Origin: Candidatus Thorarchaeota archaeon
GTDB taxonomy: Archaea; Asgardarchaeota; Thorarchaeia; Thorarchaeales; Thorarchaeaceae
Direction: 5' to 3'
NCBI GenBank assembly: GCA_030612005.1
Contig: JAUWOU010000012.1
Span: forward strand, 1 to 41,625
DNA: 41,625 nucleotides
The position numbers and the translations under genes are program-made. Shown in pieces: positions 1 through 9,954 of this stretch. The notes beneath the pieces were generated by a model, which worked only from the letters and a program-made list of their open reading frames with translations, had not been told where the DNA came from and searched no databases. The first letter of the stretch is position 1. Every line of letters starts with the position of its first letter.

Positions 1-2109
1 AACACGGACATCATCAACTGACAGGTCAATCAAAAAGGTATCCCATGTACATGAAATGCTTGGCTTTCCAGTGGCAATCTTTGTGATGCCGTAGGTGTTC
101 TCAAGGGCATTCAGGTCATCTACAGAATAAGACCACAGCCCCGGATACAAGTAAGAAACGGTATAGGTGAAGTAAGTTCCTCCATCACTCATCTGTATGC
201 CATTCATATAGAGCGTATCGAGCCCAGAGTCGAGAGCATGTCCCAAGTGACTTAGTTGTGCGGTCACTTGAATAGTAATCGAGTTGCCAATATTGACATA
301 GTCGTCACCACCCTCGATAACGGTGGTAAGGATCTCAATCTCGTCCCAGAGAACCTTGTAGGAGGGTTCAGTAACTACATTATATGGGGTCCCATCCACA
401 ACAACGGTGAGGTCATTGTAGGTCAGATTTCCAACACTTGAGCGTGCATAGGTATCACCTTCCCAACGACCAGAAGTATATCTCATTGACACAGTATTTC
501 CAGAGGATGCCCAAGAAACGGTTGTTGCGGAGGTTATTACAATACCTGAACTTTCCCATTCGATTTCGAGATACAAAGTATCTGCCTGACCTGTATTTCT
601 GACACCGCCTCCGTAGGCGGCGTTGTAGCTTGTGCTCCCAACACTACCAGAGCTCACTACTACACGGTTTCCAACCACCGTATCAGAGTAAGTTGTTGTC
701 AATAGGTTGGCGCTTTCACCATCGGCAACAACCCTGAGCTCAAAAGTATTAGTTCCAGAGGTAGAAGCTGTACTTGGATTCACAGTGAACGTGCCATCAC
801 TTGCGGGTTGATTACTATATACCCAAGAAGTGGCAGACGGACTCACTCGTCGGACTTGGATATCAACTTCAGATGAGCGAGGTGCCCAATGTCCGGGAGA
901 ATTATAGTATTCAACATCACCTGTGAAGCTGAATGTACCTTCAGCATTCACCTTAGACTCGGAAATCGCTGGTGTTGTCTGCATACCCAAACGCGACTCA
1001 ACTTTGTAACTATATGAGTGAATCTGAGGGTCCGTCTTAGTGAATTCAAGATATGACGTTGGAGAACCTTGAACCTCAGCTGAAGGGTGATCCCAGTTAA
1101 TCCGTACTGCGAAGGTGACGGTACGTGTGTAGGTTGTAGTCGAGGTGGTGCAGTAGGCGGTCAGAAGTTCGACCCAACTAGCGTCTGCATCTCCCTCGTA
1201 ATTAATAGAAAAGTCACCTGCTGAAGTCCAACGTACGTACCACCTGTCAGTAGTACCGTACTCAAATTGAATTAAACTGATGTCCGCATAGCCATCTAAA
1301 GTATAGATTGACCAAGAGAGCTCAGTATAGTCCTTAGAAACCGACGAACCATATTTCGCATAAAGAGTATCACCCTCGGCGGCATCACAGCTGTGAGATT
1401 CAATTCGGGCTTTATGATTATTATAGGCAATCCCAAGAGTATCGAAATCATATGAGTTTCCGGTGCCATCGCCCCCTTCCTCCCAGGCACCTAGAACCCT
1501 GATGAACAAACGTCTCGCAGACAAGATGTCGTTATTATGAAGGTAATTAATATCAAAAGCATATACTCCAGAGGTGCTGGAGAGTTGCCCAACAAAATAA
1601 TAAAACCCCTCATCCCCTGTAGCTGTTGCAATGCAAACATAGAATTTGAGATCTTCGGGATAGAGGGACCAGACTTGTGTGAAGTCTAGCTTCAATTCTA
1701 GGTTCGTGTATTGGTGCGCATAGACTGCAGCTGTTCTAAAACGGAGGTCAATTCGATAGTTAGACCCGTCATACTCTTCACTCAATCGGCAGAGCGATCC
1801 ATCATCAGCATCAAGACGCGAAGGATAGTCCGCGGACCCATAAGGATCATTATTCAGTGTATTCGTAGCAGCCCAGGACCAATCAGTATCCGACGCAGGA
1901 ATCGCACTCTCATTTAGGGATATATTCAGATCATTCAGAGATAGAGGGGGTGGGTCGTAGTCCTCAGTGAAGGCATCCTCAATCAGAGAAACTGAGTCTG
2001 TCACATCTACGGTATGGGCAGGATATGAGAGGGGAGTTAGAACAGTGCCGAATATTAAGAAGGTCAGAAAGGTAATTATGGAGATTAGTACAACTCGTTT
2101 TCGTTTCAT
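1..2109 (-). CDS. Large secreted/surface protein, C-terminally truncated by the window edge
   Basis: Manual minus-strand translation from the ATG at 2109 (MKRKRVVLISIITFLTFLIFGTVLTPLSYPAHTVDVTDSVSL...) appears open to position 1 (703 codons). It has a signal peptide and Ser/Thr/Asn/Tyr-rich beta-type extracellular sequence. Not in the supplied ORF track, presumably because its stop is outside the window. Confidence 0.8.
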   Translation of the reverse strand, partial: MKRKRVVLISIITFLTFLIFGTVLTPLSYPAHTVDVTDSVSLIEDAFTEDYDPPPLSLNDLNISLNESAIPASDTDWSWAATNTLNNDPYGSADYPSRLDADDGSLCRLSEEYDGSNYRIDLRFRTAAVYAHQYTNLELKLDFTQVWSLYPEDLKFYVCIATATGDEGFYYFVGQLSSTSGVYAFDINYLHNNDILSARRLFIRVLGAWEEGGDGTGNSYDFDTLGIAYNNHKARIESHSCDAAEGDTLYAKYGSSVSKDYTELSWSIYTLDGYADISLIQFEYGTTDRWYVRWTSAGDFSINYEGDADASWVELLTAYCTTSTTTYTRTVTFAVRINWDHPSAEVQGSPTSYLEFTKTDPQIHSYSYKVESRLGMQTTPAISESKVNAEGTFSFTGDVEYYNSPGHWAPRSSEVDIQVRRVSPSATSWVYSNQPASDGTFTVNPSTASTSGTNTFELRVVADGESANLLTTTYSDTVVGNRVVVSSGSVGSTSYNAAYGGGVRNTGQADTLYLEIEWESSGIVITSATTVSWASSGNTVSMRYTSGRWEGDTYARSSVGNLTYNDLTVVVDGTPYNVVTEPSYKVLWDEIEILTTVIEGGDDYVNIGNSITIQVTAQLSHLGHALDSGLDTLYMNGIQMSDGGTYFTYTVSYLYPGLWSYSVDDLNALENTYGITKIATGKPSISCTWDTFLIDLSVDDVRV

Positions 2110-2465
2110 GAGTTTTCACCTGAAATAGTATCATTTGCTTACCTTTTACGCTCCCACCAAACAGAGTCCGCAGTATATTGATGGAATTATCTTATGAAAA
2201 GTGGTGTCGAGAAGTAACAAGTATCTATGCACAATGTGAGAAGTTAAACATGAGAACCAGTCATGAAGAGTGCTCATTGGTCAGATAGTGGAAACGCCAA
2301 GCAAGGAGTCATAGTGTTCCTTTTCATCTATCTAAGACGCATGTTGGACTTCTGACATAGGGTATAGCCGTGGTTTGCAGGAATTAGTGGTTTTCCAACC
2401 AAACTATAGTACTGCCAGAAGTAGTAATGATTTTAACAAAAAAGGTGTCAGCATAGGAAAGGGAA

Positions 2466-2726
2466 TTGATAATAATGAGAAGAGAAACGTTTAGGAAAAT
2501 CGATATTCTTACCCTAGCAGGCTCTCTGATATTGATCGCAAGCGCAGTGTTTCTCACGCTTTCTATCGGTATGGAAGTCAGAAGATGGGATAGTATCTGG
2601 CTATACTACAATGACCATATGACGGAGTGGGCTATCCTGCAGTTCATAGTTGTTTTCATAGTCATTCAAATCGCAGGATATATTCTGAAACTGCGAGAAG
2701 CAGTTTTAGTAGATGATACTCAATAG
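2466..2726 (+). CDS. Small membrane protein, two predicted TM segments
   Basis: ORF of 86 aa with hydrophobic segments LTLAGSLILIASAVFLTLSIG and WAILQFIVVFIVIQIAGYIL. Confidence 0.5.
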   Translation: MIIMRRETFRKIDILTLAGSLILIASAVFLTLSIGMEVRRWDSIWLYYNDHMTEWAILQFIVVFIVIQIAGYILKLREAVLVDDTQ

Positions 2727-2996
2727 CTCTTTTGAAAATCTCCTTGGACTATTTCTTAGTTTTGTGGGATTTTGCCTTGATCTCCTATAAGTGTGGGATG
2801 ATTTTGCAATAGGTCGACAGAACCTGTTCTAAGCGGTGTTGACGAGTCAGGCCCTCAATATTAGATTCATCGCTGTACCAGTATCCATAGTGTAAGGAAC
2901 TCACTTTTCCCTAGCACGCATGATAGTTCACTGTAAACTAGTGTGAATTTACATATTTAATCACAGTATACGTATCATTCATTCCAGAAGTTCGAA

Positions 2997-3395
2997 TTAC
3001 TCGGTTGATTCTTTTCTCCAAAACCATCTGCTGCCAACTAGTTGACCAACAAGAACATTCACAACACTTGTAATCACTAAAATGGCTACTACAATTGGCA
3101 TCAAAGGCATTACATTTGAGCCCCATTCTGATTGAAACGAGTATATCCTGATTTGTGGTGTCAGGAAGTACAAAACGAAGGGCATTATATTATCATACCA
3201 TGGAACTGCATAATCTAGTGCAATAGAGAAGGGATAGGCCACACCAAAGACTCCGATGGCCCCAAGAATGCCGATTAAGGTACCTATCACTATTGAAACC
3301 AGAGGTTGGGTGTACTTGTTTCTAACTATCCTTGAAATGACTATCCCACACAATAAGGACAAGAACATACACGTTACCTCATTTAGAATTACCAC
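2997..3395 (-). CDS. Hypothetical multi-TM membrane protein
   Basis: ORF of 132 aa with several hydrophobic stretches. Confidence 0.5.
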   Translation of the reverse strand: MVILNEVTCMFLSLLCGIVISRIVRNKYTQPLVSIVIGTLIGILGAIGVFGVAYPFSIALDYAVPWYDNIMPFVLYFLTPQIRIYSFQSEWGSNVMPLMPIVVAILVITSVVNVLVGQLVGSRWFWRKESTE

Positions 3396-3565
3396 GATAT
3401 ACTCTAGTTATTGATTCAAGACAATATAATATTTACGAACTAAACCTCTGATTTACACACACTAATCACTGCCCAACAATGGCTTCTATGTACATCCTTA
3501 AGCAACCAAGAAGACAAACCAGTTTCAGACTGATTCTGAGTGTGTTGACTCAGTAGAAAGAGAAC

Positions 3566-3600
3566 TGATGTGAATCAATCATAAGCTGGGATTCACATCA
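3566..3600 (-). terminator. 11-bp perfect inverted repeat downstream of the protease gene
   Basis: TGATGTGAATC (3566-3576) / GATTCACATCA (3590-3600), 13-nt loop, just 3' of the minus-strand protease stop at 3609. Confidence 0.45.
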
Positions 3601-3608
3601 CTTCATGC

Positions 3609-5357
3609 TTACGATACGGTTGTCATGATATGGACGTCATAGAAGTCCCCTGATACCTGACCACGGTAGAGATTACCATTCTTATAGACCTCAACCTTCA
3701 CATAGTAAGTTCCCTCATATGTGGACCAGTATCCCACATTCCTGATTCTTCCATAATATGACTCTGCTTTCTTGACGAGATTTTTGTCCCAAATTGAAAC
3801 GATTAGAACTAGGTCTGGATCGCCTGATGCTTTTGCGTAGATGAAGATACTGTCGTAGCAAAAGATCTTATACCAGTCAGCCATGCTAGAGGGATCCCCA
3901 GCCCAGAGCGGCTCGTTGTCATGATAGTAGTTTTTGTCAGACCAGGATTTAGTGATAACAGTGGGTGCATTAAAGTAACTACCGGATATATCAGTGATAT
4001 AGAACAAAAGCTCATCCCATGCATCGATTCGACCAGCACCATACGAGTTGTCCTTTCCTGGTTCAGTGTCATATGGCATATCTGTTGCACTTGCCATTAG
4101 CAAGTTTTTCACCTTCGGGTCAGATATCAATCCATATGATGGTGCCTTAAGACCCATGTTTTCATCGAGCCACAATGCACAGAAACCTGCCACAAATGGT
4201 GTGGACATTGAGGTGCCAGTACCTGGGATATACTGATTCAATGTCCCCGCCTCTGCAGCCATGATATTAGTCCCAGGAGCAAGAACATCTGGTTTTTTCC
4301 TTCCATCATCAACCGGACCCGAGCAACTGGTTGGATTGAGTTCCCAGTTTCCGCTTGAGCTCTCTGAAGGATCAATTGCATTGCCTACTGTTATGACAAA
4401 CTTGCCAGTTCCTGGCGATCTCACTATTGGACCCTTGTCTGTATTGCCCTGTGCACATATCACAATAAGACCATAGTCATATACGAGCCTGTCAGCGAGT
4501 TGAGCATATGCATCATAATCTCCATCGGAACCAGGAACTGAAAGTGACATGCTAACTATCTCAATACCATATGTTCCCTTGTACGCCGCAATCCAGTTCA
4601 ATGCGTCAGTTAATTCACTAATTAATCCGATTCTCACTACGACTAAAGCAGCAAGAGGTGCCACTCCTTGATAAAGCCCATAGGACCCTATACCAAGTCC
4701 TGCAGCTATACTACACACATGGGTTCCATGACCCACAGGATCATAGGCTTCAATGGGGGGAGTATAGTCGCTATTAGCCTCATTTGTACAGTCCTTGAAT
4801 GCTAGTAGCTTGCCACCGGCTAGGTCCACATGGTCATTGTCACAACCTGTATCAATAATCGCAATTACTACGTCATCCTTTGAGTAAGATACAAGCTCTC
4901 CATCCAAGTCGCCGTTTATATAGGGGTACTCATCTCTCCATTTATCCACATCGGTTTCTGAACAAGCATCGTCTAGTTCGAAGATGATTTCTCCTTCCTC
5001 TGAATCGATACTAATCACATATGGAAGCTCCGCAAGCTTCAACAATTGTGATTTACTGACATTAGCACTGAAAGCACCTAGAGCATCCCATATATCAGTA
5101 ATATGCATATCAGCTATTGAATCCCTCACCTGATTAGTATACGTTGAGGTGTCCAGCCCTTCACACACCACTAAGACATTCATTCTGTCCTCCTCAGATG
5201 AATTATCTAGAATAGCTCGTAGCCTGTTCTCAATCTTATCCAAGGCGTCTGACGTTGGTTCAACGTTTGCACCATCTACGTTCTGTATAGTTGCCAAATT
5301 TGGTGCAACTAGTATAATCATAATCATTACTGTAATGATAACATTGTGTTTTATCAT
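3609..5357 (-). CDS. Secreted subtilisin-like serine protease (S8 family)
   Basis: Signal peptide; catalytic motifs VIAIIDTGCDNDH (Asp), GHGTHVCSIAAG (His), GTSMSTPFVAG (Ser); beta-rich C-terminal region. Confidence 0.93.
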   Translation of the reverse strand: MIKHNVIITVMIMIILVAPNLATIQNVDGANVEPTSDALDKIENRLRAILDNSSEEDRMNVLVVCEGLDTSTYTNQVRDSIADMHITDIWDALGAFSANVSKSQLLKLAELPYVISIDSEEGEIIFELDDACSETDVDKWRDEYPYINGDLDGELVSYSKDDVVIAIIDTGCDNDHVDLAGGKLLAFKDCTNEANSDYTPPIEAYDPVGHGTHVCSIAAGLGIGSYGLYQGVAPLAALVVVRIGLISELTDALNWIAAYKGTYGIEIVSMSLSVPGSDGDYDAYAQLADRLVYDYGLIVICAQGNTDKGPIVRSPGTGKFVITVGNAIDPSESSSGNWELNPTSCSGPVDDGRKKPDVLAPGTNIMAAEAGTLNQYIPGTGTSMSTPFVAGFCALWLDENMGLKAPSYGLISDPKVKNLLMASATDMPYDTEPGKDNSYGAGRIDAWDELLFYITDISGSYFNAPTVITKSWSDKNYYHDNEPLWAGDPSSMADWYKIFCYDSIFIYAKASGDPDLVLIVSIWDKNLVKKAESYYGRIRNVGYWSTYEGTYYVKVEVYKNGNLYRGQVSGDFYDVHIMTTVS

Positions 5358-5477
5358 TGCTCATTCCTCCATAACCATCATCCACGACTGCAATCGTTTC
5401 TGTTCGTTCAAATTAGTTGTTTTTTTTTATAAGACAATCAATAGATAAAATAAACATTGTGCTTATTAAATGTGCTA

Positions 5478-6245
5478 TTATGTTTGATCCTCAGCCCATT
5501 GGGCAACTTGTCGATATGTTTCCCTCGCAATCCTCAAGACTTCATCAGATTTTTCCAGAATAGATACATAATCTCGTTTCTTGTAATGGTTATCTATATT
5601 GGAGGGAATCCGAACCGTAGTTTGTATCACCTTCTCATCAAGATGATTCACGACCCAATAGTATCTTTCACGCACTCGTGAAAATTCATCACCAAGCACT
5701 GATGCAATGAAATTCTCTTTCTTATACGTTCGATCAATAGAGGAGAGAATTAATGAGTGAATGAAATATGTTGTACCAAGTACGGCATACAAATGATAGC
5801 AGCTCCCAGTGAATTGTAGATTTGATTCAAGATTGGAAACGGCCTGTTCAGTGCTTTGAACGTGAACCCAATACTCTTCGATGACATATTGTGGTTTGAT
5901 CTGAATAATCTTTGTTATATCTCGTCCATACAACATTTTTCCTGTATATATGCAAGTCCAAATGAATCGGTTTTCAATACTTGACTTCGCTTTATTGAAT
6001 ACCTCCTCAGTGTAAACCTTACAGTCCAAAAGTGGTCTTTCACTTTCTGACTCCAGATTCTCTGCTATTTGTAACACCTGAGCTACTTCTTCATGACCCT
6101 TTGTTATTACAATTAAATCAATGTCACTATCATCATGAGCCAGACCCATAGCCTGACTTCCAACGAGCATTATTGATAATGAGAACTCAGATGCTGTACT
6201 AACAAACCTTTTGATGAGTCTATCACTATCATCTGTCATAAGCAC
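5478..6245 (-). CDS. Nucleotidyltransferase-domain protein
   Basis: GSQAMGLAHDDSDIDLIVI matches the GSxxxGxxxxxSDIDL nucleotidyltransferase motif. Confidence 0.75.
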   Translation of the reverse strand: MLMTDDSDRLIKRFVSTASEFSLSIMLVGSQAMGLAHDDSDIDLIVITKGHEEVAQVLQIAENLESESERPLLDCKVYTEEVFNKAKSSIENRFIWTCIYTGKMLYGRDITKIIQIKPQYVIEEYWVHVQSTEQAVSNLESNLQFTGSCYHLYAVLGTTYFIHSLILSSIDRTYKKENFIASVLGDEFSRVRERYYWVVNHLDEKVIQTTVRIPSNIDNHYKKRDYVSILEKSDEVLRIARETYRQVAQWAEDQT

Positions 6246-6746
6246 TGCAACAGTGTGGTTTTACTCACTTATTACTATGTAGATTTCATCACTGGTAGTG
6301 TCTAAACCTTCGTTTAATCAAGAAAGAGTCTGTTCATCTTCGTAATAACAATACGAACAAAAACCTCGCAATTAAGACTCAACACGATTTAGTTCGTAAT
6401 AGTCTATTGCACACGAAGGTTACATACAGTATCATTGCTGTAGCGAATAACAGTAGGAGAGATTTGAATACACCAACAGTCAGAGCAAATGCTTCAAAAT
6501 AACCATCGTTTACGAACGATTCCATTAGGCTACCCACCTTCAACAAATAATGAGTCATTTGTCCAGCATTCATCTCCAAAAGTATGTCCGAAGATAGATA
6601 GCTTCTTCACAACGTGCAGGAGATGTCTACCCAAATCATCTCTATTATTGGAAATATTGAACTTACTGAAGGAAAGGTGGAGATTGACGATTCAGCAGCG
6701 GTCCATGTCCACGAGCATATCGTCTGAAACTTCAATCTCACTCATT

Positions 6747-6962
6747 CTAAGTTCCCTCCGTTTGGGGTATTGTGGCAAATGCCATGAAGCTGTCAATAAT
6801 ATCAATGTGTGCGAGTAGCATTCTTCGACAACAATATCTGTTCAATCCAAGGTTATCAAGAACTGTGGCTGGATCTTCTCCTTGTCTGATCTCACGTTTG
6901 AATTGGTCGTATTTGTCCGCTACTACTTTGCCACAAGTGAAACATCTTACTGGAATAATCAT
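6747..6962 (-). CDS. rpoN: DNA-directed RNA polymerase subunit N (Rpb10-like)
   Basis: [21 protein letters not shown]...[18 protein letters not shown]; the CFTCGK and YCCRRM motifs are diagnostic. The ORF-track start at 7076 overlaps S9 and is probably too far upstream. Confidence 0.92.
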   Translation of the reverse strand: MIIPVRCFTCGKVVADKYDQFKREIRQGEDPATVLDNLGLNRYCCRRMLLAHIDIIDSFMAFATIPQTEGT

Positions 6963-6972
6963 TACTTTCCCA

Positions 6973-7380
6973 TCACCTGTATGATTTCTGGTATCTTGAA
7001 CGTGCTGAAGGGCCACCGAACTTCTTTGGTTCAGTTCGTCTGGGGTCACCGACAAGCATCGTTCTGTCGTGTTCAATCATCTTTGAACGAGCCTCAAAAT
7101 CTTGGCTCATTCTAATCAAGCCTGTTGCTATCGCCATTCTGATTGCATCAGCTTGACTCATAAAACCGCCTCCTTTGACCCTCACTTTGATGTCATAGCG
7201 TTTCCAGCCATCACCAAAGAGTATCAAAGGTTCAATGATTCTCATTCGTGCAAGCTCTGGTTGATGTATTTCCAGAGGTCTTCCATTGATTCTAATTCGA
7301 CCAGTACCGTCCCTAACTGTTGCTTTAGCAAGACTGGTTTTTCTCTTACCTGTACTGACTACTACTTTCATTTCATGCAA
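6973..7380 (-). CDS. rps9: 30S ribosomal protein S9
   Basis: [28 protein letters not shown]...[17 protein letters not shown]. Confidence 0.95.
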   Translation of the reverse strand: MHEMKVVVSTGKRKTSLAKATVRDGTGRIRINGRPLEIHQPELARMRIIEPLILFGDGWKRYDIKVRVKGGGFMSQADAIRMAIATGLIRMSQDFEARSKMIEHDRTMLVGDPRRTEPKKFGGPSARSRYQKSYR

Positions 7381-7834
7381 CCTCCGGATGTGTCCAACCT
7401 AGTTCTTTACTAAGTTCTAGCACCTTGATATGCTTCTGTGTCATGCTTCTGTAACGTGATTTCTCCAATACTATCTTTTCAGAATCTGCGTATTTCTCAG
7501 GAGTTCCAATGTACACTTTGATACGCTTGTATGCAGCTTTACCTCGTGGGGTGGGCCATGGAAGCATTCCCCTAATCATCCTTCGTACCATTTTATCTGG
7601 GCGACGGTGATGGAATGGACCTCTCCATGGTTTGTAAGAGGTGCGAATGTTGAATTTCTCTTTCCATGCTGCAATTAGTGTTCTTGGATCACCAGTGATT
7701 ATGGCCTTTTCCGCATTTATGATGATGATAGTATCACCCAATAATGCTGCCTTTGCAACTTTGGAGCCAAGTCGGCCAACAACCATTTGCTCGGCATCGT
7801 AAACTTTGATCGTGTCTGTACTCATATGAATCAC
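7373..7834 (-). CDS. rpl13: 50S ribosomal protein L13
   Basis: YDAEQMVVGRLGSKVAKAALLGDTIIIINAEKAIITG...VRRMIRGMLPW; between S9 and L18e. Confidence 0.95.
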   Translation of the reverse strand: MIHMSTDTIKVYDAEQMVVGRLGSKVAKAALLGDTIIIINAEKAIITGDPRTLIAAWKEKFNIRTSYKPWRGPFHHRRPDKMVRRMIRGMLPWPTPRGKAAYKRIKVYIGTPEKYADSEKIVLEKSRYRSMTQKHIKVLELSKELGWTHPEVA

Positions 7835-8221
7835 CTACACAATTATCGTAATACCGCTCCCTTTCGGAATCTGCTTTAATAGCTCATCAATTGAGATTAG
7901 TGAGCCACCTGCTCCAACTATCGCAGATCTTGCGGTAGAAGATGCATTTAGGGCTGCAACTGTTACCTTATGCGATATGAGTCCAGATCCTAGAACTTTT
8001 CCAGGTACTACAACTATATCGCCTGCGTTAGTATGTCGTTCAATCTTTCCTACATTAACAGTAGGGCGCTTCCGAGTGGGTCGGCCTACAAGCTCAGCAA
8101 CTCGTTTCCATATTCTAACATCATGTTTCGAAGATGTTTTTCTGAGCGCATTAATCAGCGCGCGTGTATTTGGGTCCGTTGGTCCGGATCTAATAGATCT
8201 CTCCATGCTGTGACACCTCAT
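7835..8221 (-). CDS. rpl18e: 50S ribosomal protein L18e
   Basis: LINALRKTSSKHDVRIWKRVAELVGRPTRKRPTVNVGKIERHT...VVPGKVLGSG. Confidence 0.93.
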   Translation of the reverse strand: MRCHSMERSIRSGPTDPNTRALINALRKTSSKHDVRIWKRVAELVGRPTRKRPTVNVGKIERHTNAGDIVVVPGKVLGSGLISHKVTVAALNASSTARSAIVGAGGSLISIDELLKQIPKGSGITIIV

Positions 8222-9018
8222 ATTGAATTTGCGTAATCTAATGCCAATCTGATTCTCTCTTTGAAAATCTCGGCCGATTTTTCAACAATTACTTCAGGAG
8301 TCAGGGCTCCTGTGGATTCAACCTTGAACAGAAAACTGTTCTTCTTAGAATCTATTGTGATCGCTCCGGGTTCGCAGACTTCAACGCATGCCTCACAGAG
8401 GCTGCAGTCCAAAGTATTTTGTGTCGCGATTGTATCACCCTCAACAAGAAGGATATTCTTCGGGCATACTTTGACACAGTCCCCACATTGATTGCACTTG
8501 TCTTTGTTAACTTCAATAATTGGCACATACTTGTATGATACTGTTGAAACTGGTTGGAACTTTGCGTTTTCTACACCCTTTCCAAGACGAGCATATGCTT
8601 CAAAAATTAGACGTTGCTTAGGAGCAAGTTTCACTAGGGGAATCTCACCTAATGCGGGAACAATTTTAGGGTCTTGTGACGATAGGTCACGAGAATAGAC
8701 CATTTCCTCTTCATCACCGGCTTGTTTCTCTAATGTGAGTGTACATTGGCAAAGGCTACAGCCCTTTCCTTCACAGTCACACTCTTCTGGGAGATTGTAG
8801 CTCTCCAAATCTGTTACTAGAGGTATAAGTCCCATTCTATGAGCTAGCATCTCATCGTACATGACGCTAGTATTCTCAAGGACTAATACTTCATCTATTG
8901 CCATCGCCGGCAATCTAGTAAGCATGGTTCTCCTAAGCGCGTTTGCAAAGGCTACATCTAACCCTTCAGCTAAGAAGTGGATGATGTTTTCTTGCTTGCG
9001 AATGATTGTGATTTCCAT
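8218..9018 (-). CDS. rpoD: DNA-directed RNA polymerase subunit D with two [4Fe-4S] ferredoxin-type motifs
   Basis: FANALRRTMLTRLPAMAIDEV is Rpb3/RpoD-like; CNQCGDCVKVCP and CSLCEACVEVCEP are ferredoxin-type motifs. Start set at MEITIIRKQ; the ORF track begins at 9048. Confidence 0.93.
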   Translation of the reverse strand: MEITIIRKQENIIHFLAEGLDVAFANALRRTMLTRLPAMAIDEVLVLENTSVMYDEMLAHRMGLIPLVTDLESYNLPEECDCEGKGCSLCQCTLTLEKQAGDEEEMVYSRDLSSQDPKIVPALGEIPLVKLAPKQRLIFEAYARLGKGVENAKFQPVSTVSYKYVPIIEVNKDKCNQCGDCVKVCPKNILLVEGDTIATQNTLDCSLCEACVEVCEPGAITIDSKKNSFLFKVESTGALTPEVIVEKSAEIFKERIRLALDYANSI

Positions 9019-9080
9019 TGACTCACCTGACCGCGGAGGTTTACCCAAAAGACATGTTCTTCCCGGATGGACTCGCCATA

Positions 9081-9123
9081 TGGTCTAAATTGACCAAAGG
9101 GCTCTTTCGCCCATGCCTTGGGC
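9081..9123 (-). promoter_or_regulatory. Structured 5' leader of the rpoD-L18e-L13-S9-rpoN transcription unit
   Basis: Minus-strand hairpins GGGC-GAAAGA-GCCC (9099-9112) and TGGTC-AATTTA-GACCA (9081-9096). An alternative hairpin GCCC-AAGGCAT-GGGC (9109-9123) shares one strand with the first. Confidence 0.4.
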
Positions 9124-9216
9124 AAGTTGGTCTGCTTTTTCTCTGCATAAAAGTATTGTCCTAAGGATGAAGCTAGAAACATCTCTAATACAAGGAACTA
9201 TTGCTATTAACCATGA

Positions 9217-9714
9217 TTATGCAGCAATTTGGACCATATCTCGCAGTCCGTTAACAATGAGCTTGTAGCCATTCAGACGTTCTTTAGGATTAATTGCAAC
9301 CATTCCATAAGTTGGAACACCCAGCAGATCCTGTACTGACTCTGGGCGCATTGAACCTGGCAAGTCTTGTTTGTTTGCAATTGCTATTACTTTGGCCCCG
9401 AGTAAATTGTCTTTGTACTTCTCAAGGAGTTGGCGAGTCTTAAGAACAGCTTTTGGATTACTCTCAGTGACTACAACAACCATTGTACTACCCCTCAAAA
9501 AATCAGGCCAGAGAAATTCAAAATGAGCTTGTCCACCCATCTCGACAAGTGAAACCTTTGTACTAGCATCAATTGTGATTGTACCACAGCTCATTCCTGG
9601 TGTTGGCTTGTAGTTAGTTTCTAATTTTTGTACTCCATCAGTGAGGAGCTTGATTAGAGTTGATTTGCCTGCGTAACCAGACCCCATTAGGGCAACCTTG
9701 ACATATTCAGTCAT
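9217..9714 (-). CDS. Arf-like small GTPase (eukaryotic-signature type)
   Basis: P-loop GSGYAGKST, G3 VEMGGQAHF (Arf-like xxGGQ), G4 ANKQDLPG (Arf-type NKQDLP). Confidence 0.85.
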   Translation of the reverse strand: MTEYVKVALMGSGYAGKSTLIKLLTDGVQKLETNYKPTPGMSCGTITIDASTKVSLVEMGGQAHFEFLWPDFLRGSTMVVVVTESNPKAVLKTRQLLEKYKDNLLGAKVIAIANKQDLPGSMRPESVQDLLGVPTYGMVAINPKERLNGYKLIVNGLRDMVQIAA

Positions 9715-9954
9715 GAGAGTTGTCTCCGTGATGAACTTGTGTGGTAGATGTATAGACTAGAGTATTACCTGAATCTTATTCGATGAGGCGAGTGAACCTC
9801 CGATGTAAGAAACTTCTGTGTTCCACCTTTCTCGCAACTGCCGTCGCCGGCCGATTTCTGACCTAAATCAGTAACCTTGTCACGAGCTTTGCCCTTCCAA
9901 AGACCATTTTTTCTACAGGAGCTTAAATACTGGGACAGGGAACACGTTACTGTA

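Noticed and set aside
2829-2843. Third copy of the TTCTAAGCGGTGTT motif seen in the 80-bp repeats
   Set aside because: Only 14 nt shared with no flanking similarity; a 14-mer match is expected by chance in a window of this size.
6379-6745. Possible degraded membrane-protein gene downstream of rpoN (ORF 6379-6579 plus short frames)
   Set aside because: Frames are short and interrupted by several stops; no recognisable family, so not called as a gene or pseudogene.
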